5,909 nucleotides of DNA, from NCBI GenBank assembly GCA_904501755.1, contig CAJGBV010000041.1, forward strand, positions 1 to 5,909. The letters are read 5' to 3'. Both the position numbers and the translations under genes were made by a program. This document shows, piece after piece, positions 1 through 5,909 of the stretch (its first letter is position 1; every line of letters begins with the position of its first letter). The notes under the pieces were generated by a model. It was not told the DNA's origin. It did no database searches and was given only the letters and a program-made list of their open reading frames with translations. This stretch comes from Clostridiaceae bacterium (GTDB lineage Bacteria; Bacillota; Clostridia; Oscillospirales; Acutalibacteraceae).

Positions 1-127
<127 letters not shown>

Positions 128-144
128 GAGCTTGTCTTTTTGTG

Positions 145-663
145 TTAAGAAACAGTTTTTCTTAGTATTTTTGATAATGGCAGTATAAGAAAACCTACAA
201 AAAAATTCGAAATGCCGTGAATAACATCAAAAGGCAGACCCGAAGCAATCCAAAGCAATGTTTGTTCAAATCCGAAGCCGAACATCAGCACCTGTACAGG
301 TGCATAAAGTACGCCGAAAAGTAGGCCGTGCAGACAGCATACGACAGGGTATACTATCATTGAAATTTTATTTGGTATATTTTTTGGAATAAGCATTGTT
401 ATGCCCCAAAGCACAGTCCAAACATAAAGATACGGTATCCACCATAATGCAAAGCCTGAGTAAATTCCGTTAATAAGCACATAAAGATAAATGGGAATAA
501 GGGCTTTTTTACGAAAAACCACCGTAAAAAGCATTGTAAACATTCCCAGTAAGTGAATGTTTGGAAGTATTTCCATTATTATCTTTGAGCAGAACATAAG
601 AGCTGACAGCATTGCAAAAACAGCAATCTCTTTGATGCTTAATAACGGCTTTTTGTTTTCCAT
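145..663 (-). CDS. ECF transporter S component, candidate cobalamin/corrinoid uptake
   Basis: A 172-residue very hydrophobic protein with about six predicted membrane segments (roughly residues 11-28, 35-50, 54-72, 74-92, 101-125 and 146-164) and a basic C-terminus (KILRKTVS). This is the size and topology of the substrate-binding S subunit of energy-coupling-factor vitamin importers. An A17-x3-A21 pair in the first helix resembles the S-component motif that docks on EcfT. The ATG at 663 is chosen because it lies 4 bp after the lipoprotein stop, a typical coupled arrangement. A GTG at 699 in the same frame would overlap that gene by 32 bp and adds a polar tail unlike the family. No clear Shine-Dalgarno precedes 663, so translational coupling is likely. 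No EcfA/EcfA'/EcfT genes are in the window; a shared energising module elsewhere is inferred. The substrate is inferred from the upstream B12 riboswitch and the DUF4430 partner, not from binding residues. Another corrinoid or B12 precursor is possible. Confidence 0.85.
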   Translation of the reverse strand: MENKKPLLSIKEIAVFAMLSALMFCSKIIMEILPNIHLLGMFTMLFTVVFRKKALIPIYLYVLINGIYSGFALWWIPYLYVWTVLWGITMLIPKNIPNKISMIVYPVVCCLHGLLFGVLYAPVQVLMFGFGFEQTLLWIASGLPFDVIHGISNFFVGFLILPLSKILRKTVS

Positions 664-667
664 TATA

Positions 668-1096
668 CTATTTTGTGTATTCAAGCTTATATACTGCACT
701 TTCGTCTATATCGGTGGTATCAACACCGCTTGTTGCATATTCGCCGTTAACGTAAAAAGCCCAATAGCTACTATTAACATCATACTCGGCAGTAATGCCG
801 TTTACAACCTTAATGTAAAGACCGTACTGGCTCTCATCTCCACTTATAAGCTCGTTGTCCAGCAAAGCATCCCCTACGGTTTCTTTATCTGTTTTTACAG
901 TAAAGGTTACGGTTTGTTCTTCTGCACATACCTGCAGAGTAACTGTTTTTTCACCTTCGCCAAGCGTGGTATCTTCAAGATATACGGCGTTTTCCCACAG
1001 CCCTGTTTTATTTGCTTCGTTTGAACAGGCGCTAAGTGTGAAAATACAGGTAAAAATAATAACTAATGAAACGGAAATGCTAATAATTTTCTTCAT
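668..1096 (-). CDS. DUF4430-domain lipoprotein, candidate cobalamin-binding surface protein
   Basis: A 142-residue secreted lipoprotein. It has a basic start (MKK), a hydrophobic stretch at about 4-20 and a lipobox LSAC with the lipidated cysteine at 24, followed by a polar linker. Residues about 58-142 fit DUF4430: a VGDALL helix, then GLYIKVVNGITAEY, then the hallmark YWAFYVNGEYATSGVDT segment and a final VYKLEY strand. DUF4430 is related to the C-terminal domain of animal transcobalamin and intrinsic factor, so corrinoid capture outside the membrane is a reasonable inference, strengthened by the upstream cobalamin riboswitch and the S-component gene 4 bp downstream. The start is well supported: GAAAGGA (about 1112-1106) precedes the ATG by 9 nt. 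The gene is probably switched off by the riboswitch terminator when B12 is plentiful. Binding is not proven from sequence; DUF4430 also occurs in other surface proteins. Confidence 0.85.
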   Translation of the reverse strand: MKKIISISVSLVIIFTCIFTLSACSNEANKTGLWENAVYLEDTTLGEGEKTVTLQVCAEEQTVTFTVKTDKETVGDALLDNELISGDESQYGLYIKVVNGITAEYDVNSSYWAFYVNGEYATSGVDTTDIDESAVYKLEYTK

Positions 1097-1105
1097 AATA
1101 ATACA

Positions 1106-1112
1106 TCCTTTC
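1106..1112 (-). promoter_or_regulatory. Ribosome binding site of the DUF4430 lipoprotein gene
   Basis: GAAAGGA on the minus strand, 9 nt before the ATG at 1096. It lies downstream of the riboswitch terminator and outside its stem. This favours control at transcription termination over masking of the ribosome binding site. Confidence 0.75.
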
Positions 1113-1130
1113 TTTTTTTAACAAAAGGAT

Positions 1131-1159
1131 AAAATAAAAGCACTCTTCAAGGAGTGCTT
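1131..1159 (-). terminator. Intrinsic terminator, expression platform of the cobalamin riboswitch
   Basis: On the minus strand, AAGCACTC (1159-1152) pairs with GAGTGCTT (1145-1138) around a 6-nt loop, and TTATTTT (1137-1131) follows as the U tract. It sits between the aptamer and the first gene of the leftward operon, where a riboswitch-controlled terminator is expected. Part of the first arm can instead pair with 1191-1202 to form a possible antiterminator. Confidence 0.82.
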
Positions 1160-1166
1160 AAAAAAA

Positions 1167-1385
1167 GGGTATCCTGCCATACCGAGCTTTGCACATCTCC
1201 TCATATTGCCCAAGAGACTTTTACGTGTCACAGACCGATAAGCATTCCGACTTGACCAAAAAGGAGTTACGGCAATGGCTGTTGCTGTGGACTTTCACCA
1301 CATTCCCTTATCATCTCCCGCACCGTCAATGCAGTGCGTTCAATATTAAACAGTTTGATTTAATGACCTGTGCTTATTCTTTTGT
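1167..1385 (-). ncRNA. Cobalamin riboswitch (aptamer)
   Basis: Read on the minus strand, the region carries the hallmarks of the cobalamin aptamer in order. There is a GCACAGGT element near 1373-1366. The conserved core runs from 1307 to 1267: GGGAATGTGGTGAAAGTCC, then a L5-type GCCATTGCC and GTAA. A B12-box-like AAGTCGGAATGCTTATCGG follows at 1253-1235. A terminal P13-like hairpin has GGTAT and ATACC arms (1183-1168) with loop GGCAGG, which can pair with GCC/TGCC in the L5 region. An extra 7-bp hairpin (1218-1212 with 1201-1195) lies between them. It starts just after a consensus promoter and is followed by an intrinsic terminator, so high cobalamin should shut off the DUF4430 and S-component genes. 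The outer boundaries are approximate. Whether it prefers adenosyl- or methyl/aquo-cobalamin cannot be read with certainty. Confidence 0.9.
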
Positions 1386-1391
1386 GGCTTC

Positions 1392-1420
1392 AGTATAGCA
1401 CAGTTCTTTTTTTGTGTCAA
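1392..1420 (-). promoter_or_regulatory. Sigma-A promoter of the riboswitch / B12-uptake operon
   Basis: On the minus strand a perfect -35 TTGACA (1420-1415) is followed by a 17-nt spacer and TATACT (1397-1392), with TGC just before the -10 as an extended -10 element. Transcription should begin near 1385, right where the riboswitch aptamer starts. Confidence 0.88.
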
Positions 1421-1424
1421 TTGC

Positions 1425-1466
1425 AAAAAGAAATATATGTCTTGTAAAAAGAAATATATTTCTTGT
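1425..1466. repeat. Two tandem 21-bp repeats with palindromic core, putative operator
   Basis: Two adjacent 21-bp copies (1425-1445 and 1446-1466) differ at one base. Each holds an AAGAAATATATTTCTT-like core: perfectly palindromic over 16 bp in copy 2 (1449-1464), one mismatch in copy 1 (1428-1443). The 21-bp period is two helical turns, so two protein dimers could bind the same DNA face. The pair lies between the divergent -35 boxes, and copy 2 overlaps the rightward -35. The regulator is unknown and I do not recognise the motif. Confidence 0.6.
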
Positions 1467-1491
1467 AAAGTGGAAAGAAATAGGTTATATT
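1463..1491 (+). promoter_or_regulatory. Putative sigma-A promoter of the sugar operon
   Basis: TTGTAA (1463-1468), a 17-nt spacer and TATATT (1486-1491) form a good -35/-10 pair, four and five matches of six to consensus. Transcription would start near 1498, about 38 nt before the kinase start codon. The -10 is overlapped by an inverted repeat, and the -35 by the second 21-bp repeat, so repression by a DNA-binding protein is plausible. Confidence 0.65.
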
Positions 1492-1508
1492 TATTGTAAT
1501 AAATATAA
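1485..1508. promoter_or_regulatory. Inverted repeat over -10 and start site, putative operator
   Basis: Perfect 11-bp arms TTATATTTATT (1485-1495) and AATAAATATAA (1498-1508) flank a GT centre. The element covers the predicted -10 and transcription start of the sugar operon, the classic position for a repressor site. It is entirely AT apart from the centre, so chance symmetry in AT-rich DNA cannot be excluded. It is too weak as RNA, and lacks a T-run, to be a terminator. Confidence 0.45.
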
Positions 1509-1535
1509 ATTTAATTATGGAAAAGGATGACGAGC

Positions 1536-3089
1536 ATGAGTAAAAAGTATTTAGGTATTGAATTCGGATCCACAAGAATTAAGGGCTGCCTGATTGATGA
1601 AGACTACAGTGTCTTTGCAACGGGAGGCTATGAGTGGGAAAACCGTTTCGAGAATGGATACTGGACATACAGTATTGATGAAATACATAAAGGTCTTAAG
1701 CAGTGCTTTGCTGACCTTAAAAAGAACACCGAATTAAAAACCGGAGAACCGCTGAGCAGTGTGGAGGCAATCGGTATTTCCGGTATGATGCACGGTTTTC
1801 TTGCCTTTGATAAGGACGGCAATCTTCTGACTCCCTTCAGAACCTGGAGAAATACAACAACTGCACAGGCGTCCAAGGTACTAACCGAGCTGTTCGGCTT
1901 TAATATTCCTCAGAGATGGAGCATTTCTCATCTTTATCAGGCTATTCTTAATAATGAGCCTTATGTTGATAAGATTGCTTATATCACTACTCTTGCCGGT
2001 TATATTCATTATCTTCTTACGGGAAAAAGAGAAATGGGTATTGGTGAAGCCTCAGGTATGTTCCCTGTAAAAGATAATGACTATGACAAGGAAATGCTTG
2101 AAAAGTTCAGAAAGCTAACAGCCGGCAAAATTACTACTGATATTTACGATATGCTACCAAAGGTTAAGGTTGCGGGTGATGGGGATACCTATCTTACTGA
2201 GGAGGGCGCAAAGCTTCTCGACGTAACAGGCACACTCGCTTCCGGTATACCTATGTGTGCTCCCGAGGGGGATGCAGGAACAGGTATGGTAGCTACTAAT
2301 GCCGTTGAACGCGGAACAGGTAATGTTTCTGCAGGCACCTCGGTATTCTCAATGCTGGTATTAAAAGAAGACCTTAAAAATGTTTATCCCGAAATAGATG
2401 TTGTTACTACCCCTGACGGCTCTCCCGTTGCTATGGTGCATTGTAATAACTGTTGCGGTGAACTTGATGCCTGGGTTAATATGTTCGGAGAATTTGCCGG
2501 TCTTGCCGGTCTTTCACTCAGCAAGGGCGACCTTTACGGTCTTCTTTACCGTAACAGTGAAAAGGGTGAAAATGACTGCGGCGGTGTAACAAGCTATAAC
2601 TACCTTTCAGGTGAGCATATTGTGGGTGTTGAAAAAGGCAGTCCTATGTATTTTAGAAACGGAAGCACAAAGCTTACACTTGCAGACTTTATGAAATCTC
2701 AGCTTTACTCTGCTATTGCAACTCTTAGTATAGGTATGGAGCTTCTTTTTGACAGAGAACACGCTCAGGCTGATAAATTCCTTGCCCACGGCGGTCTGTT
2801 TAAGGTTGAGGGTGTAGCGCAACAGATTTTAAGTAATGCTCTTAATACCCCTGTAAGTGTAATGGAAACTGCAGGTGAGGGCGGAGCATGGGGTATGGCA
2901 CTTCTTGCCGCATATATGGTTGAAAAACAAAAGCTTTCCCTCGGTGAGTGGCTTGACCAAAAGGTTTTTGCAGAAATTAAAGTTTCAACAAAGACACCTG
3001 ACGCAGATGGTGTTATTGGCTTTAAAGCGTATATCAAGCGTTATAAAGTTGGACTGAACGCGGAAAAAAGTTTGGAGGAAGTATTCTAA
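1536..3089 (+). CDS. FGGY-family pentulose kinase, probable L-ribulokinase
   Basis: A 517-residue ATP-dependent sugar kinase of the FGGY family with the two-domain actin-like fold. Visible motifs are the N-terminal phosphate loop GIEFGSTRIKGCLID (7-21), a sugar-site segment SGMMHG (82-87), PEGDAGTG (243-250) with the likely catalytic base D246, the second phosphate loop GNVSAGTS (262-269), and the adenosine region AHGG (417-420) to GEGGAWG (447-453). A HCNNCCGELDAW stretch (302-313) is also present. The ATG at 1536 is chosen over the in-frame ATG at 1527 because AAAAGGA (1521-1527) is the ribosome binding site, 8 nt before 1536, and the upstream ATG lies within it. The gene shares one base with araD (TAATG), so phosphorylation of L-ribulose to L-ribulose 5-phosphate is the likely role. 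The protein is shorter than classical AraB (about 560 residues) and looks closer to the xylulokinase-like kinases of Clostridia, some of which serve as non-orthologous ribulokinases (AraK). Xylulokinase or another ketose kinase remains possible, so no symbol is given. Confidence 0.88.
   Translation: MSKKYLGIEFGSTRIKGCLIDEDYSVFATGGYEWENRFENGYWTYSIDEIHKGLKQCFADLKKNTELKTGEPLSSVEAIGISGMMHGFLAFDKDGNLLTPFRTWRNTTTAQASKVLTELFGFNIPQRWSISHLYQAILNNEPYVDKIAYITTLAGYIHYLLTGKREMGIGEASGMFPVKDNDYDKEMLEKFRKLTAGKITTDIYDMLPKVKVAGDGDTYLTEEGAKLLDVTGTLASGIPMCAPEGDAGTGMVATNAVERGTGNVSAGTSVFSMLVLKEDLKNVYPEIDVVTTPDGSPVAMVHCNNCCGELDAWVNMFGEFAGLAGLSLSKGDLYGLLYRNSEKGENDCGGVTSYNYLSGEHIVGVEKGSPMYFRNGSTKLTLADFMKSQLYSAIATLSIGMELLFDREHAQADKFLAHGGLFKVEGVAQQILSNALNTPVSVMETAGEGGAWGMALLAAYMVEKQKLSLGEWLDQKVFAEIKVSTKTPDADGVIGFKAYIKRYKVGLNAEKSLEEVF
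3074..3078 (+). promoter_or_regulatory. Ribosome binding site of araD inside the kinase 3' end
   Basis: GGAGG lies within the last codons of the kinase gene, 10 nt before the araD ATG at 3089. With the TAATG stop/start overlap, it supports coupled translation of the two enzymes. Confidence 0.8.
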
Positions 3090-3784
3090 TGTTGGAAAAC
3101 TTAAAGAAACAGGTTTTGGAGGCTAATTTAAAGCTTCCTAAATATGGTCTTGTAACTTTTACTTGGGGTAACGTGTCGGCAATTGACAGAGAGAAAAACC
3201 TTGTTGTAATTAAACCCTCAGGTGTTGATTATGATGTTATGACAGCCGAGGATATGGTTGTTGTAGACCTTTATACAGGTGAAACAGTTGAGGGAAAATG
3301 GAAACCCTCCAGTGATACACCGACCCACCTTGAGTTGTATAAGGCATTTAAGGACGTTGGTGGTATAGTTCATACTCATAGCTCTTGGGCAACCTCTTTT
3401 GCTCAGGCAGGATTGGGTGTACGTCCTTTGGGTACTACCCACGCTGATTATTTTTACGGCGAAATACCCTGTACCAGAGCTATGACCGAGGACGAAATTA
3501 AAGGTGAGTATGAAAAGGAAACAGGCACAGTTATTATAGAAACCTTTAGCGGTATTGAGCCTCTTAGCATTCCTGCTGTACTCGTTAAGAGTCACGGTCC
3601 GTTTGCTTGGGGTAAGGACGCTGATGAAGCTGTGCATAATGCAGTTGTTCTCGAAGAGGTTGCAGCTATGAACTATAGAGCTATAACTCTTAATCCACAA
3701 GTGAAAGATATGCAAAGCGTTCTTCTTGATAAACATTATCTTAGAAAACACGGCAAAAATGCTTATTATGGACAGGGGAGTTAA
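3089..3784 (+). CDS. araD: L-ribulose-5-phosphate 4-epimerase
   Basis: A 231-residue class II aldolase-fold enzyme that converts L-ribulose 5-phosphate to D-xylulose 5-phosphate, the last step of bacterial L-arabinose breakdown into the pentose phosphate pathway. It matches E. coli AraD closely as I recall it, from the opening MLENLKKQVLEANL to the ending LLDKHYLRKHGKNAYYGQ, and has the same length. The zinc ligands are in place: D76 in SSDTPTH, H95 and H97 in VHTHS, and H169 in SHGPFAWG (H171 in E. coli, because two residues are missing before it). The catalytic D120 (TTHADYFYG) and Y227 (Y229 in E. coli) are also present. Phosphate-site motifs GNVS (27-30) and SSDT (74-77) are intact. It overlaps the kinase stop by one base and is followed 2 bp later by the GH42 gene, so it is mid-operon. 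Paralogues UlaF and SgbE do the same reaction in ascorbate/L-xylulose routes; no other gene of those routes is seen here. Confidence 0.95.
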   Translation: MLENLKKQVLEANLKLPKYGLVTFTWGNVSAIDREKNLVVIKPSGVDYDVMTAEDMVVVDLYTGETVEGKWKPSSDTPTHLELYKAFKDVGGIVHTHSSWATSFAQAGLGVRPLGTTHADYFYGEIPCTRAMTEDEIKGEYEKETGTVIIETFSGIEPLSIPAVLVKSHGPFAWGKDADEAVHNAVVLEEVAAMNYRAITLNPQVKDMQSVLLDKHYLRKHGKNAYYGQGS

Positions 3785-3789
3785 TTGTG
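3774..3789 (+). promoter_or_regulatory. Ribosome binding site and GTG start of the GH42 gene
   Basis: AGGGGAG (3774-3780) lies in the last araD codons, 6 nt before a GTG at 3787. No ATG is near, and the protein's conserved N-terminus (GKFLIGCCYYPEHW) begins right after this GTG, so GTG is the true start. An overlapping TTG at 3785 is out of frame. Confidence 0.8.
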
Positions 3790-5703
3790 GGAAAGTTTTT
3801 GATAGGTTGTTGCTATTATCCTGAACATTGGGATGACTGCGAATTGCAAGAGGATATTTTGAAAATTAAAAATCTCGGTTTTAATACTGTAAGAATGGGA
3901 GAGTTTTCTTGGAGTATGTACGAAAAGGAAGAGGGTAAATATGATTTCTCTTTCCTAAAAAAAGCTGTCGATTCACTCAAAGAACAGGGGATAGACGTAA
4001 TTCTCGGTACTCCGACTGCTGCACCACCGAAATGGCTTATTGACAAACATCCTGAGGTATTATGTGAATCACCGGACGGTGTTGTGCTTCATCACGGAAG
4101 CCGCCAGCATCATAACCATACAAGCTCTGTATATCTTGATTATTGTGCCAAAATTACAGAGGCTATGGTTTTGGCTTTTAAAGACTGTGAAAATGTTATC
4201 GGTTGGCAGCTTGACAATGAATTTAACTGCCATCGTAATGAGTGCTACAGCGAGGCTGACGATATTGCTTTTAGAAAATGGCTTGAGAATAAATATGGTA
4301 CAATAGAAAAGCTGAATGCAGCTTGGGGTAACCGTTTCTGGTCACTTGAATTTAATGATTTTTCTCAGATTCAGTGCCAGAGAAAAACCACCACTCACAG
4401 AAATCCTGCGTTGCTTACTGATTATTATCTTTTCCTTTCTGATACTATTGTTAACTATGCCACTGTTCAGACCAAGATAATAAGAAAGTATATGCCTGAG
4501 GCTTTTATAACACATAACGGATATTTTGATAATATTGACTATAAGAAGCTTACCGAAAATTGTCTTGATTTTTTAAGCTTTGACAGTTATCCCGCTTTCC
4601 TTGAGGGTAGAAATAAGGGTGATTCCCGTCTTGCCGCTTACAGACTCGAATCAACCAGAGGTTGTAGCGAAAAAATGATGATAATGGAGCAACAGTCGGG
4701 CCCAGGCGGTCAGCTATCTTATTTACAGGCAACACCGCTACCGTCGCAGATAAGACTGTGGACTTATCAAAGTATCGCTCACGGCGCTGTAGGTGTTTTG
4801 TATTTCAGATACAGAACAGCTTTGTACGGTGCTGAACAGCTTTGGCATGGTATTTATGACCATGATAAAGAGGAAAATTACAGAAGCAGAGAAATTCGTA
4901 AAATTTCCGAGGAGTTAAGCAGAGTAGGGGATATATTCTTAAATCAAAGACAGCATAACGATGTTGCAATACTTGTTGATTATCACAATAACTGTAATGT
5001 TAAAGCTGAGCCGTTTTTTACTAATGATAATTGGTATATATTTACCGAACTTAACAAAAAGAATATACATTCTGATATCATTTATAATTTGGATGGTATA
5101 GAAAAGTATAAGGTGCTTGTAATTCCACATATCGCTATTATGAATGAGAAAACTGTAGAAAAAATCAAGAGCTTCACCGATAACGGCGGAATAGCGATTA
5201 TTTCTGCAAGAAGCGGTATTAAGGACGAATTTGCTAATTATCGCTTACTTAAAGGAACAGGTATACTTAAAGAGCTTACGGATAGCAGTGTTGAATGGTT
5301 TACTTCACAGCCTGAACATTCAAAGCAGTTCGTTAAAATGGCTGATAAAACCTATGCGGTGGATAAATATTATGAAATGCTTAGCACTGTAAATGGCGAG
5401 AGTGTTGCTGAATATACAGAGGGCTTTTGTAAGGATAAACCTGCTATTGTTAAAAACGGAAATGTTTATTATGTGGGCTTTTATACCTACAGCTCAGCAG
5501 ATGTATATACCGATATAATTTCTCAGTATGTTGCTGTTACTCATTCGATAAACCCAATGGTTGAAGAAATTCAGCTTGGCGCATATAGAATATACCTTAA
5601 TTACAGTGAAAACGAGGTTGATTTTAAGGGATATGATGTTATCAGCCAAAGGGAAATTGATGCTATCGAGCCTTATGGTGTGGTACTTATAAAAAATAAT
5701 TAA
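3787..5703 (+). CDS. GH42 glycoside hydrolase: beta-galactosidase or alpha-L-arabinopyranosidase
   Basis: A 638-residue retaining glycosidase of family GH42. The N-terminal TIM barrel (about 1-385) opens with GCCYYPEHW (7-15) and VRMGEFSWS (35-43). The acid/base is E145 in WQLDNEF (N144-E145) and the nucleophile is E301 in MIMEQQSGPGG. A trimerisation-type domain follows (about 390-585; DVAILVDYH, KVLVIPHIA, GGIAIISARSG) and a short beta C-terminal domain (about 590-638). Length is slightly under the usual 650-700. The zinc-binding cysteine cluster of Thermus-type GH42 is not intact: only C148 and C153 remain in the segment after E145. There is no signal peptide, so it acts in the cytoplasm on imported oligosaccharides. 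Beta-galactosidase is the default family activity. Some GH42 enzymes cleave alpha-L-arabinopyranosides, whose sugar resembles galactose without C6, and tight coupling to araD and a ribulokinase-like gene makes that activity plausible here. It is the last gene of the operon, with no terminator visible after it. Confidence 0.93.
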   Translation: MGKFLIGCCYYPEHWDDCELQEDILKIKNLGFNTVRMGEFSWSMYEKEEGKYDFSFLKKAVDSLKEQGIDVILGTPTAAPPKWLIDKHPEVLCESPDGVVLHHGSRQHHNHTSSVYLDYCAKITEAMVLAFKDCENVIGWQLDNEFNCHRNECYSEADDIAFRKWLENKYGTIEKLNAAWGNRFWSLEFNDFSQIQCQRKTTTHRNPALLTDYYLFLSDTIVNYATVQTKIIRKYMPEAFITHNGYFDNIDYKKLTENCLDFLSFDSYPAFLEGRNKGDSRLAAYRLESTRGCSEKMMIMEQQSGPGGQLSYLQATPLPSQIRLWTYQSIAHGAVGVLYFRYRTALYGAEQLWHGIYDHDKEENYRSREIRKISEELSRVGDIFLNQRQHNDVAILVDYHNNCNVKAEPFFTNDNWYIFTELNKKNIHSDIIYNLDGIEKYKVLVIPHIAIMNEKTVEKIKSFTDNGGIAIISARSGIKDEFANYRLLKGTGILKELTDSSVEWFTSQPEHSKQFVKMADKTYAVDKYYEMLSTVNGESVAEYTEGFCKDKPAIVKNGNVYYVGFYTYSSADVYTDIISQYVAVTHSINPMVEEIQLGAYRIYLNYSENEVDFKGYDVISQREIDAIEPYGVVLIKNN

Positions 5704-5749
5704 AAAAATAAAAATAATGCTTGACAAACGGTATGGGATATGATAATAT
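5698..5749 (+). promoter_or_regulatory. Strong sigma-A promoter of the stand-alone 5S gene, with AT-rich upstream tract
   Basis: A perfect -35 TTGACA (5721-5726), 17-nt spacer and -10 TAATAT (5744-5749), with TG at 5741-5742 as an extended -10. The A/T-only run at 5698-5717 could serve as an UP element, as is usual for rRNA promoters. Transcription would begin near 5756, leaving a leader of about 17 nt before mature 5S. The promoter begins less than 20 bp after the GH42 stop. Confidence 0.88.
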
Positions 5750-5773
5750 ATCAAGGTCGCAAGACGAAATACA

Positions 5774-5909
<136 letters not shown>

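Noticed and set aside
664..699. Upstream GTG start for the S component
   Set aside because: It would overlap the lipoprotein gene by 32 bp and add a polar tail; the ATG at 663 sits 4 bp after that gene's stop and fits the family N-terminus.
557..1121. Plus-strand open frames across the two leftward genes (557-1024 and 855-1121)
   Set aside because: They are antisense to the well-supported lipoprotein and S-component genes, lack ribosome binding sites, and show no recognisable domain.
1189..1398. Plus-strand open frame of 69 codons
   Set aside because: It lies wholly on the reverse complement of the cobalamin riboswitch and runs over its promoter; no ribosome binding site precedes it.
1425..1466. 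Short CRISPR-like or mobile-element repeats
   Set aside because: There are only two adjacent 21-bp units with no spacers, no cas genes and no transposase; position between promoters points to an operator.
1527..1535. Upstream ATG start for the kinase
   Set aside because: That ATG is part of the AAAAGGA ribosome binding site that is ideally placed for the ATG at 1536.
3218..3751. Minus-strand open frame opposite araD
   Set aside because: It is a shadow of the highly conserved araD frame, with no ribosome binding site or family resemblance.

Overview
The window suggests a low-GC Gram-positive, most likely a gut-type anaerobic Clostridia member (Bacillota). The grounds are AT-rich intergenic DNA, strong purine-rich ribosome binding sites, sigma-A promoters, a lipobox lipoprotein paired with an ECF-transporter S component, and a Clostridia-like FGGY kinase. 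Genus cannot be read from the sequence.

Layout. Positions 1-107 are a 5S rRNA gene missing its first ~9 nt, followed by a 19-bp perfect hairpin terminator (105-146). Reading leftward from about 1385 is a transcription unit: a strong promoter, a cobalamin riboswitch with an intrinsic terminator, a DUF4430 lipoprotein (1096-668) and an ECF-type S component (663-145). Its last stop codon lies at the 5S terminator, so that hairpin can serve both strands. Reading rightward from about 1498 is a three-gene sugar operon: an FGGY pentulose kinase (1536-3089), L-ribulose-5-phosphate 4-epimerase AraD (3089-3784, overlapping the kinase stop by one base) and a GH42 glycosidase (GTG start, 3787-5703). The two units are divergent. 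Their promoters lie back to back, with two 21-bp repeats between the -35 boxes and an inverted repeat over the sugar promoter's -10. After the GH42 gene there is no visible terminator; within 20 bp a consensus promoter drives a complete stand-alone 5S gene (5774-5889) at the right edge.

How the parts fit. The leftward unit looks like a B12/corrinoid uptake module controlled by B12. The rightward unit looks like use of L-arabinose-containing glycans: GH42 releases a terminal sugar, an isomerase not present here would make L-ribulose, the kinase phosphorylates it, and AraD makes D-xylulose 5-phosphate. This context makes alpha-L-arabinopyranosidase a serious alternative to beta-galactosidase for the GH42 enzyme.

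Caution: the first and last 127 bases are identical, a length equal to a common assembler k-mer. The apparent circularity is best read as the assembly closing on a repeated 5S sequence, or as a tandem repeat, and not as a plasmid.
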